DNA of 8,174 nt from Bacteroidota bacterium (lineage in GTDB: Bacteria > Bacteroidota > Bacteroidia > Cytophagales > Cyclobacteriaceae). The notes under the pieces were generated by a model that was not told where the DNA came from, did no database searches, and worked only from the letters and a program-made list of their open reading frames with translations. The stretch is from positions 1 through 8,174 of the forward strand of contig JAEWLI010000121.1 of NCBI GenBank assembly GCA_023393375.1, given 5' to 3'. The translations under genes and the position numbers were made by a program. Shown here piece by piece: positions 1-6,470 of the stretch (positions are counted from its first letter, which is position 1; each line of letters begins with the position of its first letter).

Positions 1-231
1 TTCCATTACTACTCCGAATACTCTTTTTTTTACACTGATATTATTCTCTATGGCATCCAAACGCTCCGCAATCACTGATGCAATCGAATCAATCAGCATG
101 AATGTTACGGATCCGCTGAATTCCACCGAAAGTGGCTTAACAGGCATATTCACTTCCGCCAAATCTTCCATTCTCTTTGAATTTATGTTAATATTGCTGG
201 TGTACGGTGTCGGAATCACAATCTGTTTCAT
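1..231 (-). CDS. SiaB-family (DUF6272-like) protein kinase, N-terminal part, runs off the left edge
   Basis: The minus strand reads open for 77 codons from an ATG at 231-229 to the window edge. The predicted piece has a hydrophilic N-terminus (about residues 1-34), then VEFSGSVTFMLIDSI (residues 36-50), a helical stretch with ERLDAIE (56-62), and VKKRVFGVVME (67-77). From memory, this pattern (a glycine-containing strand, a helix, then a VKKxVF-x3-VE block) resembles the start of SiaB/DUF6272 proteins. Those are GHKL-fold kinases of the SiaABC-type partner-switching system, in which the block continues into an N-box with E..QN. Here the window ends at the glutamate, so the decisive ATP-binding motifs cannot be seen. 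No Shine-Dalgarno sequence precedes the ATG. The opposite strand is also open here (50-235), but it encodes a hydrophobic antisense-like peptide. That the minus strand is coding is fairly likely; the family name is inference. Confidence 0.55.
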   Translation of the reverse strand, partial: MKQIVIPTPYTSNININSKRMEDLAEVNMPVKPLSVEFSGSVTFMLIDSIASVIAERLDAIENNISVKKRVFGVVME

Positions 232-738
232 GTAAAAAACCCAGGGTTCACGCCTATCCTTCAAAATAATCTACAGGCAGCATTATTCTTACAACACCTA
301 CATAATTTTTTTCCCTTCAAGAAATACAACTACAACAAAAGCTTTATGTAGTGTGTCAAATTCCTGCTTATTTTTATTTTCCAAATAACGTTTTTAATTC
401 TGGGTAAAGATATTATAAATACCTATTGGTAAATGTTCTCATGTTGTATTTAATGTTACTTCGGTAAGTAAAAAGAGTATCATTAATAATAACTGGCCAA
501 TCTATTAATTCTTAATATTTCAACTGTTTTTTATTGAAAATTGTATACAATTATGGTGAAAAATTCATTAAAAATCATCACATTTTCAAGGAAGTCATAC
601 ATGATCGGTGTTTTTGGGAAAAAAAGTATATAAAGAGGAAGTTTTTGCCATTTTACATCTTACTTTTCCACATGAAAGTCTTCTGAATTAAGAATATCAT
701 GGAAATGCTTTACTTTTGACCACAAATACTGGGTGGGA
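232..738. other. AT-rich intergenic region between divergent genes
   Basis: About 500 bp separates two divergently transcribed genes and contains no convincing intact gene. Short open stretches exist. One from an ATG at 553 gives 26 codons; another from a GTG at 608 gives 26 codons ending in LHLTFPHESLLN. Neither has a recognisable family or a clear ribosome binding site. The region must carry the start signals of both flanking genes. The only recognisable promoter-like element is near 711. Confidence 0.6.
711..718 (+). promoter_or_regulatory. Possible Bacteroidota -7 element (TACTTTTG)
   Basis: TACTTTTG matches the Bacteroidota -7 consensus TAnnTTTG exactly and lies 20 nt before the first candidate ATG of the exonuclease gene, which would give a short leader. 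No good TTG element is visible at the expected distance upstream, so this is a half-supported promoter. Confidence 0.35.
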
Positions 739-1464
739 ATGATGAGCACTTATGAATATATTCTGTTTATAGATACCGAAACTTCCGGAATACCCAAAAA
801 TCTTAATGCTCCTTACTCTGCCATTAATAATTGGCCTTATAATGTTCAGGTAGCATGGGTTATTTATGACTACACTGGCCGGGAAATAAAATCAGAAAAC
901 CATTATATCAAAGCATTGGATTTTCATATTGATCCAAAATCCATTGGTGTTCATGGTCTTACCAAAGAATTTTTGATTGATAATGGTGAAAACCGAAGTG
1001 ATGTGTTTAAAATTTTAAGTACAGACCTGGAAATGTACAAACCGCTAATGGTTGGGCATTTTATGCAATTTGACTTTCACATGCTGTCACTTGGTTTTAA
1101 ACGATCAGGTATACCTGATTTGGTGACCGAACTGCCAAAGTTTTGTACCATGAAAGCTACAAAAATATATACAAGATCACTTTTACAACCTCGGTTATTA
1201 CGGCTCGATGAGCTGTACCGCCTTTTATTCAAAAAGAACCTTACTCATCATCACAATGCATATTGGGATGCCAGGGCCACAGGAGAGTGCTTTTTTGAAA
1301 TGATGAAACGTGGTGATATCTTAAGTACTGATATAGATCGACAAGATATTTTAATATCTTCTTCAACAAACCCAATAAAATTTCCAAAGACCATAATGTC
1401 ACAGATTATATTATATGTATTAATGGCCATACTTGTTATTATTGGTTTAACCATATTGTTATGA
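739..1464 (+). CDS. Membrane-anchored DEDDh 3'-5' exonuclease (DNA polymerase III epsilon / RNase T fold)
   Basis: This is predicted to be a metal-dependent nuclease that removes nucleotides from 3' ends. All three exonuclease motifs are present. Numbered from the ATG at 739, motif I is FIDTETSG with D12 and E14, motif II is GHFMQFDFHML with D112, and motif III is HNAYWD with H172 and D177 (the HxAxxD signature of DEDDh enzymes). HGLTKE, a typical epsilon-like segment, lies near residues 72-77. The C-terminus (about residues 220-241) is a single hydrophobic helix ending at the stop, so the nuclease domain should be tail-anchored on the cytoplasmic face. That is unusual for this fold. The frame is open from a GTG at 733, but ATGs at 739 and 742 are better starts; I chose 739, and 742 is equally possible. 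The stop overlaps the start of the next gene (ATGA), indicating translational coupling. Genes of this type next to DUF294-CBS proteins are known in other bacteria, often near acetate symporter genes, which are absent here. The substrate (DNA, RNA or a small nucleotide) is unknown. Confidence 0.88.
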   Translation: MMSTYEYILFIDTETSGIPKNLNAPYSAINNWPYNVQVAWVIYDYTGREIKSENHYIKALDFHIDPKSIGVHGLTKEFLIDNGENRSDVFKILSTDLEMYKPLMVGHFMQFDFHMLSLGFKRSGIPDLVTELPKFCTMKATKIYTRSLLQPRLLRLDELYRLLFKKNLTHHHNAYWDARATGECFFEMMKRGDILSTDIDRQDILISSSTNPIKFPKTIMSQIILYVLMAILVIIGLTILL

Positions 1465-3365
1465 ATGATCGGATTGATTTTTTAAAAACTGTACAGCCTT
1501 TTACATTACTGCCTGAAGAAGTATTGCAAGGAGCTGCGCAATCGATGAAAGAATTGGAATATTCAAAAGACACTATTATATATCAACAGGATTTGACGGA
1601 GTTGGAAGGGGTAGACGTCATTGTTGAAGGTCAGTATGATGCATTTTTTTATGATAGTAAAAAGATAAAACGACTGGAAGAACATTATACCCGTGGGGAC
1701 ATCTATGGAGGAGGATCGGTTCTGTTGAATAAAAAGAAATCCCTGCGAACAGTATTGGCTAAAAAGGGTGCCAAGGTTTTATTCCTACCCAAAGATGATT
1801 TCAAGGCGATATGCAAGGCATACGATAAGTTTTTCCATTTTTTTACCGACAGCTTTCTGAAAAAAATGTTGAATGATGATTATGCTCATTTTGCAAACAG
1901 GAACTTCACCCGCGAAGAAAATTTCATTGAAGCTGATCAATTGTATTCAAGAAGAATTGAAAGCATTGAACCAAGAAGTATTGCCTCTTGCGACCCGGAA
2001 ACGCCAATTTATTTGGCTGCCGGCATTATGAAACAACACCGGGTAAGTTGTCTTTTCATTAAAAACCCAAACGGCGATTTTATGGGTTACGTTACAGATA
2101 TTTCTTTAAGAGATAAAGTGATCGGTGATCGTTTAGATGCAGGGTTACCAGTTTCGCATGTCATGGAAAATCCTGTAATGTCTATCAGTAGTGAAGCATT
2201 TGTATATGAGGCGATACTGATGATGTTTAATAACAAGATCAGGTATATACTGGTAAAAAAGGGTGATGAATATAAGGGTTTTTTAAGTAGAAACCGGCTA
2301 ACAGCAGAGCAGGCCCAATCCCCTTTTGTATTTATACAATCGGTAAAACTTGCACAATCAGATCAAGAACTGAAAGTAAAATGGCGGAAAATAGCCGATT
2401 TTGTCTACCAATTGCTTAGCCGTGGTGTAAAAGCAGAGATTGTGAACCAGGTAATTACCGCAGTAGCTGATACCATTTTACTCAAAATTATTGAAGGAGC
2501 CTTATTGGAAATGGGGCCACCTCCAGCCAATTTTGTATTTATGGTGTTGGGTAGTGAAGGCCGGAAGGAACAAACACTGGTAACCGATCAGGACAATGCC
2601 ATTATATATGAAGATAAAGCTAACGAGCAAAGGGAATATGTAAGAACATATTTCCTGAAATTTGCAGAAATAGTTTCTGACCGGTTGAATTATGTTGGCT
2701 TCAAGTATTGTACCGGAGGATTTATGGCCAAAAATTCCAAATGGACACATTCTTTGTCACACTGGAAGCGGAATTATCAAAACTGGATGCACCAACCTGT
2801 GCCAGAAACGGTGATCAATATCGCTACATTTTTTGATTGTCGGTATGTTTATGGCGACATTTCCCTGATGAACGAACTCCAGGATTATTTGGATACTGCC
2901 TTACAGGAACCTTTGTCAAAATTTTTATACAATATGGCGACCAATGCGCTGCAATATGAACCTCCCCTGACATTTTTTAATAGTTTCAGAACGTTCACAC
3001 AAGGCGACCAAAAGGTTTTTAATTTAAAAAAAGCAATGACCCCTATTGTGGATTTGGCCCGAATGTATGCACTTAAACACCGGTTGTTTAAAACCAATAC
3101 TGGAGAAAGGCTATTAGCACTATGCGAAAATGGCCATTTTAAAGAGATAAAATACAGGGAACTGAATCAGGCGTATTATTATTTAATGAACCTCCGATTG
3201 AAAAATCAGGCAGAAAGTATCATTAATGATAAAAAAGAACCAGATAATTTTCTTGATCCAAGTACCCTGACGATGGTGGAACAAAGTACCATTAAGGAGA
3301 TCTTTAAAGTCATCAAAGATTTTCAACAAATGATAAAGATGGAATTTCAGAATACTTTTTTTTAA
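1461..3365 (+). CDS. cNMP-binding-like / CBS / DUF294 nucleotidyltransferase regulatory protein
   Basis: This is a 634-residue cytoplasmic multidomain protein. Residues about 10-135 form a cyclic-nucleotide-binding-like fold (RGDIYGGG at 78-85). Residues about 165-285 hold two CBS domains, which usually sense adenine nucleotides (first near 171-225, second near 233-285 starting at VMENPVM). Residues about 300-450 are the DUF294 GlnD-like nucleotidyltransferase core with GSEGRKEQTLVTDQD, where G364-S365 and D376/D378 form the GS...DxD active-site signature, followed by CTGGFMAKN at 417-425. Residues about 480-630 are the helical DUF294 C-terminal domain thought to bind substrate. The catalytic signature looks intact, so the enzyme may transfer a nucleotide to a protein or small molecule; the target is not known for this family. 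In the cNMP pocket the usual FGE glutamate aligns with G84 and the usual phosphate-binding arginine aligns with S94, so classical cAMP binding is doubtful. The gene starts inside the exonuclease stop codon, which suggests the two products are made in fixed proportion and act together. Confidence 0.88.
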   Translation: MNDRIDFLKTVQPFTLLPEEVLQGAAQSMKELEYSKDTIIYQQDLTELEGVDVIVEGQYDAFFYDSKKIKRLEEHYTRGDIYGGGSVLLNKKKSLRTVLAKKGAKVLFLPKDDFKAICKAYDKFFHFFTDSFLKKMLNDDYAHFANRNFTREENFIEADQLYSRRIESIEPRSIASCDPETPIYLAAGIMKQHRVSCLFIKNPNGDFMGYVTDISLRDKVIGDRLDAGLPVSHVMENPVMSISSEAFVYEAILMMFNNKIRYILVKKGDEYKGFLSRNRLTAEQAQSPFVFIQSVKLAQSDQELKVKWRKIADFVYQLLSRGVKAEIVNQVITAVADTILLKIIEGALLEMGPPPANFVFMVLGSEGRKEQTLVTDQDNAIIYEDKANEQREYVRTYFLKFAEIVSDRLNYVGFKYCTGGFMAKNSKWTHSLSHWKRNYQNWMHQPVPETVINIATFFDCRYVYGDISLMNELQDYLDTALQEPLSKFLYNMATNALQYEPPLTFFNSFRTFTQGDQKVFNLKKAMTPIVDLARMYALKHRLFKTNTGERLLALCENGHFKEIKYRELNQAYYYLMNLRLKNQAESIINDKKEPDNFLDPSTLTMVEQSTIKEIFKVIKDFQQMIKMEFQNTFF

Positions 3366-3425
3366 TTAGGGTATATGGTCCTACAAAAACGAAATAGTCT
3401 TTAATCAAGTTGATGGTATTGTGTT

Positions 3426-3456
3426 TTTGAATTAGTCATACTATGATCTATGTTAA
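3426..3456 (+). promoter_or_regulatory. Possible Bacteroidota promoter upstream of lspA
   Basis: TTTG at 3426-3429, a 19-nt spacer and TATGTTAA at 3449-3456 fit the Bacteroidota spacing TTTG-N19-TAnnTTTG, with the last two bases of the -7 element mismatched. Transcription would begin roughly 30 nt before the lspA ATG. It is the best candidate in the 126-bp gap that separates lspA from the upstream gene pair. Confidence 0.35.
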
Positions 3457-3491
3457 GCCGTTATAATCCTGTTCAAGTCAAGTAAAACAGT

Positions 3492-4043
3492 ATGTCCATG
3501 ATAAAACAGCTTCGTAATCTGTTAATTCCTGTGTTTCTTTTGATAGTAGGATGTAGTTCAGATATTCATACCAAGGAAATTGCAAAAAAAGAACTTCAGT
3601 TGTATCCTATCACAGTGATCGACAATTACTTTAGTTTTACTTATGTGGAAAATCATGCCATAGCCATGGGTTTGATGAAAAGTATAAATAAACATATCAG
3701 GTTACCCCTTATACTGATTCTTCAAGCGACAATTTGCCTGGCTGGTTTATTTCTACTCTGGAAAATCAGACATCAAAGTTTGAGTCTTGTAGGTGGGCTT
3801 GCCATTTTGCTTTCGGGTGCCATGGGCAATTTTTTCGATCGGTTGCAAAATGGCTATGTTACTGATTTTTTTCATTTCTATTATCTTGACAAATTCAGTT
3901 TTCCGGTGTTTAATGTAGCTGATGTATTGATCAATATAGGTTTAATAATATTATTGTTTCAAGCCAAAAAGTTTGAGAAAGCTATTTATACTGCTTTTGA
4001 AAAACCATTACCAAATACAAGTGATATAAAGATCGTGGAATAG
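3492..4043 (+). CDS. lspA: Lipoprotein signal peptidase (signal peptidase II), atypical LspA
   Basis: LspA is an inner-membrane aspartyl protease that cleaves prolipoprotein signal peptides after the +1 cysteine has been lipidated. The 183-residue product has the expected four membrane segments (about 7-21, 71-90, 97-113, 139-156). The catalytic aspartates are visible: D116 in GNFFDR and D144 in FNVADVLI. The supporting VENHAIAMG block (52-60) matches the family's N-x-G-x-x-F/L-G region, and VTDFFHFYY (123-131) is the usual VxDF segment. Two things are odd. The first helix ends in LLIVGCSS, a lipobox-like motif with C21. The usual DQx(S/T)K after helix 1 is replaced by DIHTK (24-28), without the glutamine. 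In addition, the position after VEN is H rather than the usual small residue. This could be a diverged second copy rather than the housekeeping enzyme, and its activity is less certain than its fold. An alternative start is the ATG at 3498. No Shine-Dalgarno sequence is visible. The rhomboid gene follows 76 bp downstream. Confidence 0.78.
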   Translation: MSMIKQLRNLLIPVFLLIVGCSSDIHTKEIAKKELQLYPITVIDNYFSFTYVENHAIAMGLMKSINKHIRLPLILILQATICLAGLFLLWKIRHQSLSLVGGLAILLSGAMGNFFDRLQNGYVTDFFHFYYLDKFSFPVFNVADVLINIGLIILLFQAKKFEKAIYTAFEKPLPNTSDIKIVE

Positions 4044-4119
4044 ACCAGATTGTGATAACTGCTGGGGTTAAAAAACAATCACCATTCTCAATCGGTTTAT
4101 GGAGAGTAAAAAATAGCGT

Positions 4120-4995
4120 ATGTCTCCGGAAAACGAACAAATCAGGCCTTCGGCCCATCAAAAAAAAGCCAAGTCTGTAAACATCCTGATCCTCATTAAT
4201 GTCATTCTGTTTGCACTAACCCTGTTTATGGAAACAAAGGGCATGGATTTATTTTACCTGCTGGCACTTTTCCATCCCAGGTCACAACATTTTGAATGGC
4301 ATCAGTTGATTACCCATATGTTCATGCATGGGGGGTACTTTCATATTTTTATGAATATGTTTATCTTATGGATGTTCGGAACTGTTCTCGAGACACTTTG
4401 GGGTACCAAAAGATTTCTATTTTTCTACTTTTTTACAGGTTTAGGTGCGGCGGCATTGCACCTTGCAGTAAATACCTACAACTTGAACCAACTTGAAAAT
4501 GATTCCCGACAATACATAAGTGCACCTTCTTATCAGGAATTTGTTGGTTTTAAAGAGACCCACATCGATCCGTTGCCACCCCGATATGCAAATGAAGCAG
4601 ATCGGTTACAAAATGAATGGCAGCAAGCACCCTCCGATCCGCGTTATGCTGAATTATCGGTCCAGTTGGTAGAACAATACCTGAACAGTAGTGTCAACAG
4701 GCCTACTGTTGGCGCATCCGGTGCTATATTTGGCTTACTTTTAGCATTTGGTGTATTGTTTCCCAATGTGTATTTATACCTATATTTTTTATTTCCCATA
4801 AAAGCAAAATATTTTGTAATAGGGTTGGGTATTATAGAATTGTATAGTGGGCTGTTTGGTCAGAATGTAGGAATAGCCAACTTTGCACATTTAGGTGGAA
4901 TGATATTTGGATTCTTGCTATTAAAACTATGGGGGGACAAAGCCAAACCCAGGAAAAAACAAGCTGAAGTATATGATGATTATGAAGAATTATAA
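4120..4995 (+). CDS. Rhomboid family intramembrane serine protease
   Basis: Rhomboids cut transmembrane helices of substrate proteins inside the lipid bilayer with a Ser-His dyad. In this 291-residue protein the dyad is S200 in GASGAIFG (the GxSG motif) and H257 in AHLGG. The oxyanion and fold motif of helix 2 is complete, with H66, H70, H75 and N79 spaced exactly as in E. coli GlpG (H141, H145, H150, N154). Membrane helices lie at about 20-38, 63-92, 97-117, 198-216, 218-226, 229-247 and 252-270, with a charged cytoplasmic tail ending in DDYEEL. Between helix 3 and the catalytic helix is a hydrophilic loop of about 75 residues (120-196), much longer than in GlpG; long loops here are common in Bacteroidota rhomboids. 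GGAGAG at 4101-4106 lies 13 nt before the ATG, rather far for a ribosome binding site. Co-directional spacing with lspA and the next gene suggests one transcript. The substrate is unknown. Confidence 0.92.
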   Translation: MSPENEQIRPSAHQKKAKSVNILILINVILFALTLFMETKGMDLFYLLALFHPRSQHFEWHQLITHMFMHGGYFHIFMNMFILWMFGTVLETLWGTKRFLFFYFFTGLGAAALHLAVNTYNLNQLENDSRQYISAPSYQEFVGFKETHIDPLPPRYANEADRLQNEWQQAPSDPRYAELSVQLVEQYLNSSVNRPTVGASGAIFGLLLAFGVLFPNVYLYLYFLFPIKAKYFVIGLGIIELYSGLFGQNVGIANFAHLGGMIFGFLLLKLWGDKAKPRKKQAEVYDDYEEL

Positions 4996-5031
4996 AAGTC
5001 ACTTAATTTCTTCTGCACCTATTCCAATCCG

Positions 5032-5412
5032 ATGAAAAAACCATTTGTTATAAAAGGTTTGAAAGTAACAGGTGCATTGATCCTTGCATATGGCTTGGGA
5101 CATAATTTAGCTACTGCATTAATAGTAGACAAATTTCAAAATTTATCCACTAGCTATACGTCCGTTTTTCTTTTCATGTTTCTTTTTACCGGCTCCAGCC
5201 TTATGTTATTTGGATATCTGATCATGCGATTGTCACAAAATGACGCAAATGCTTTTTTGATGGTTGTGATTGCCTTTTTCCTTACCATAGGGGGGATCAG
5301 TGTGTTAGTTTCAATGGATTATAATTTCTATTCATTTATTTTTCTGGCTATTTCCTTTTTAAATTTGATTTTGTCTTTAATGCTACTGAAACAAAACAAA
5401 AGTGATGTCTAA
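5032..5412 (+). CDS. Small four-helix integral membrane protein of unknown function
   Basis: I do not recognise a named family. The 126-residue product is almost entirely membrane-embedded, with helices at about 10-32, 43-66, 74-96 and 100-120, a positively charged N-terminus (MKKPFVIKGLK) that suggests a cytoplasmic N-end, and a short polar C-terminus (KQNKSDV). The first helix contains YGLGHNLATAL (20-30), where the GHN is polar within the membrane and may be functional. No enzymatic motif is visible. It starts 36 bp after the rhomboid stop in the same direction, so it is probably co-transcribed with that gene and could be a partner or simply a neighbour. Codon use looks like that of the surrounding genes. 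Confidence 0.7.
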   Translation: MKKPFVIKGLKVTGALILAYGLGHNLATALIVDKFQNLSTSYTSVFLFMFLFTGSSLMLFGYLIMRLSQNDANAFLMVVIAFFLTIGGISVLVSMDYNFYSFIFLAISFLNLILSLMLLKQNKSDV

Positions 5413-5495
5413 ATGGATTTTTTCGATCAAATAATAATTACACTATCCTCCTTAAAATCCATAAGCCTTAAAAAACTCTTAAAAAAATTATCCCT

Positions 5496-5513
5496 TTTAG
5501 TTGCGCAACTAAA
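5496..5513. promoter_or_regulatory. Perfect 18-bp palindromic operator (TTTAGTTGCGCAACTAAA)
   Basis: TTTAGTTGCGCAACTAAA is identical to its own reverse complement and lies about 50 bp before the ArsR-family start, covering the -33 promoter element. Dimeric winged-helix repressors bind such twofold-symmetric sites. Its GTTGC/GCAAC core recurs in the adjacent inverted repeat, which supports recognition by the same protein. Binding by the downstream ArsR product is inferred. Confidence 0.65.
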
Positions 5514-5531
5514 TGGTTGCATTTATATTTG
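5501..5531 (+). promoter_or_regulatory. Promoter of the arsR-SRPBCC operon (TTG-N20-TATATTTG)
   Basis: TTG at 5501-5503 and TATATTTG at 5524-5531 are separated by 20 nt, a good match to the Bacteroidota TTTG-N19/20-TAnnTTTG promoter. Transcription should start near 5538, about 27 nt before the ATG at 5565. The -33 element is inside the first palindrome and the -7 element overlaps the spacer and right arm of the second, so a bound repressor would block RNA polymerase directly. Confidence 0.65.
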
Positions 5532-5537
5532 CAACCA
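5514..5537. promoter_or_regulatory. Second inverted-repeat operator (TGGTTGCA-N8-TGCAACCA)
   Basis: Eight-base arms TGGTTGCA (5514-5521) and TGCAACCA (5530-5537) flank an 8-nt AT spacer that contains most of the -7 promoter element. The arms share the GTTGC/GCAAC core with the contiguous upstream palindrome, giving four half-sites in 42 bp. This suggests two repressor dimers bound side by side. Confidence 0.6.
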
Positions 5538-5564
5538 AAAGGTAGCAATTAATATTTGGAAATA

Positions 5565-5891
5565 ATGAGAAGAGATGTATTTCAGGCCATAGCAGATCCG
5601 ACAAGAAGGGCAATCATATTACTGATAGCTACTCAAAATATGACTCCAAATGCATTGGCAGAACATTTTGACTCTTCTAGGCAGGCAGTATCCAAACACC
5701 TGAAAATTCTAACTGAATGCCAATTGCTTATACAACAAAAGGTGGGAAGGGAAATTTATTATCACTATAACCCAAATAAAATGGCGGAAATAGATTTGTG
5801 GTTGGAAAAATTAAAAAATCAATGGGAAAACCGATTTATTCAACTCGATAAAGTATTACTTAAACTAAACTCAAAGAAAGATGAAAAGTAG
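5565..5891 (+). CDS. ArsR-family winged-helix transcriptional repressor
   Basis: A 108-residue DNA-binding protein that probably represses its own operon. It opens with MRRDVFQAIADPTRRAII, the typical start of the ArsR subgroup found next to SRPBCC genes. The helix-turn-helix spans about residues 27-50, with recognition helix SSRQAVSKHLKIL (37-49), and the wing follows at VGREIYYHYNP (60-70). The C-terminal helices (72-100) are rich in charged residues and tryptophan and should form the dimer interface. The metal-site ELCVC motif of arsenic and cadmium sensors is absent and only one cysteine (C52) is present, so metal sensing is unlikely; the ligand is unknown. The frame is also open from a TTG at 5556, but the ATG at 5565 matches the family start. 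The stop overlaps the next gene by 11 bp. Two symmetric sites cover the promoter immediately upstream, consistent with autoregulation. Confidence 0.9.
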   Translation: MRRDVFQAIADPTRRAIILLIATQNMTPNALAEHFDSSRQAVSKHLKILTECQLLIQQKVGREIYYHYNPNKMAEIDLWLEKLKNQWENRFIQLDKVLLKLNSKKDEK

Positions 5892-6375
5892 CATTTTAAT
5901 GGATTTTAGTGTTGACAAGGTCAACAAGGAAATCAACATCTCCAGGGAATTTGCAGCACCTGTAGAAAAGGTCTGGGCTGCCTGGACGGAAAGTGATCTT
6001 TTGGATCAATGGTGGGCACCGAAACCGTGGAAAGCCAGGACTAAGTCCATGGATTTTAAGGCTGGTGGCCATTGGTTGTACGCCATGGTAGGCCCTGATG
6101 GTGAAGAACACTGGGGTAGGGTAGACTATGAAAAAATCCAACCCAAAAAGAATTTTACTGCTTTAGATGGTTTTAGCGACTCAGAAGGGAAATTATTACC
6201 TGATTTCCCCCAAAATCATTGGGATACCCATTTTAAAGAAAAATCAAATTCAACTCAGGTAGATATCAAATTGACGTTTAATAGCTTGTCTGATTTGGAA
6301 AAGATTATTGAAATGGGCTTTAAAGAAGGCTTTATAGCAGCTCTTGAAAATCTGGATGAACTTTTGAAAGCTTAA
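5881..6375 (+). CDS. SRPBCC / AHSA1-family ligand-binding protein
   Basis: A 164-residue soluble protein of the START-like helix-grip fold (activator of Hsp90 ATPase homolog 1-like, AHSA1). Family hallmarks are ISREFAAPVEKVWAAWTE (about 20-37), DQWWAPKPW (42-50), DFKAGGHWLYAMVGPDG (58-74), HWGRVDYEKIQP (77-88) and a long C-terminal helix ending GFIAALENLDELL (150-162). Proteins of this fold bind hydrophobic small molecules in a deep cavity, but the ligand and reaction of this subgroup are not established and no catalytic residues stand out. It overlaps the ArsR-family gene by 11 bp in another frame, so the two are translated from one message. ArsR plus SRPBCC is a recurrent bacterial pair in which the repressor controls its partner. 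The start at 5881 gives the normal family length. Confidence 0.88.
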   Translation: MKSSILMDFSVDKVNKEINISREFAAPVEKVWAAWTESDLLDQWWAPKPWKARTKSMDFKAGGHWLYAMVGPDGEEHWGRVDYEKIQPKKNFTALDGFSDSEGKLLPDFPQNHWDTHFKEKSNSTQVDIKLTFNSLSDLEKIIEMGFKEGFIAALENLDELLKA

Positions 6376-6427
6376 TTAATAGGAAATTGCCATTATAATT
6401 AGAATTGCTAAAGTTAAATTCAAAAAA

Positions 6428-6462
6428 TGAAAGCAGTAGTGATTTCCCGACTACTGCTTTCA
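6428..6462 (-). terminator. Rho-independent terminator of the VWA gene, possibly acting both ways
   Basis: TGAAAGCAGTAGT (6428-6440) and ACTACTGCTTTCA (6450-6462) form a perfect 13-bp stem with a 9-nt loop. Read on the minus strand the stem is followed by six T residues (A-run at 6422-6427), the classic terminator layout for the gene ending at 6471. On the plus strand no T-run follows, so termination of the SRPBCC transcript here would be weaker. It lies between convergent genes. Confidence 0.85.
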
Positions 6463-6470
6463 CATATTAC

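Noticed and set aside
50..235. Plus-strand open frame of 61 codons
   Set aside because: It is antisense to a better minus-strand frame, has a hydrophobic composition typical of antisense reading, and has no family features.
553..687. Short overlapping frames in the left intergenic region
   Set aside because: About 26 codons each, AT-rich, no recognisable family and no clear translation start.
1251..1454. Minus-strand open frame inside the exonuclease gene
   Set aside because: Shadow of the exonuclease, whose catalytic motif III lies in the same bases.
2502..3097. Two minus-strand open frames inside the DUF294 gene
   Set aside because: They overlap conserved nucleotidyltransferase and C-terminal sequence on the other strand and have no recognisable motifs.
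4044..4119. GATTGT ... ACAATC short repeat between lspA and the rhomboid gene
   Set aside because: Only six base pairs with a long loop; no convincing terminator or regulatory site.
5413..5462. Inverted repeat ATGGATTTT ... AAAATCCAT with a 32-nt loop after the small membrane protein gene
   Set aside because: AT-rich arms, long loop and no T-run make a terminator unlikely; chance is a sufficient explanation.
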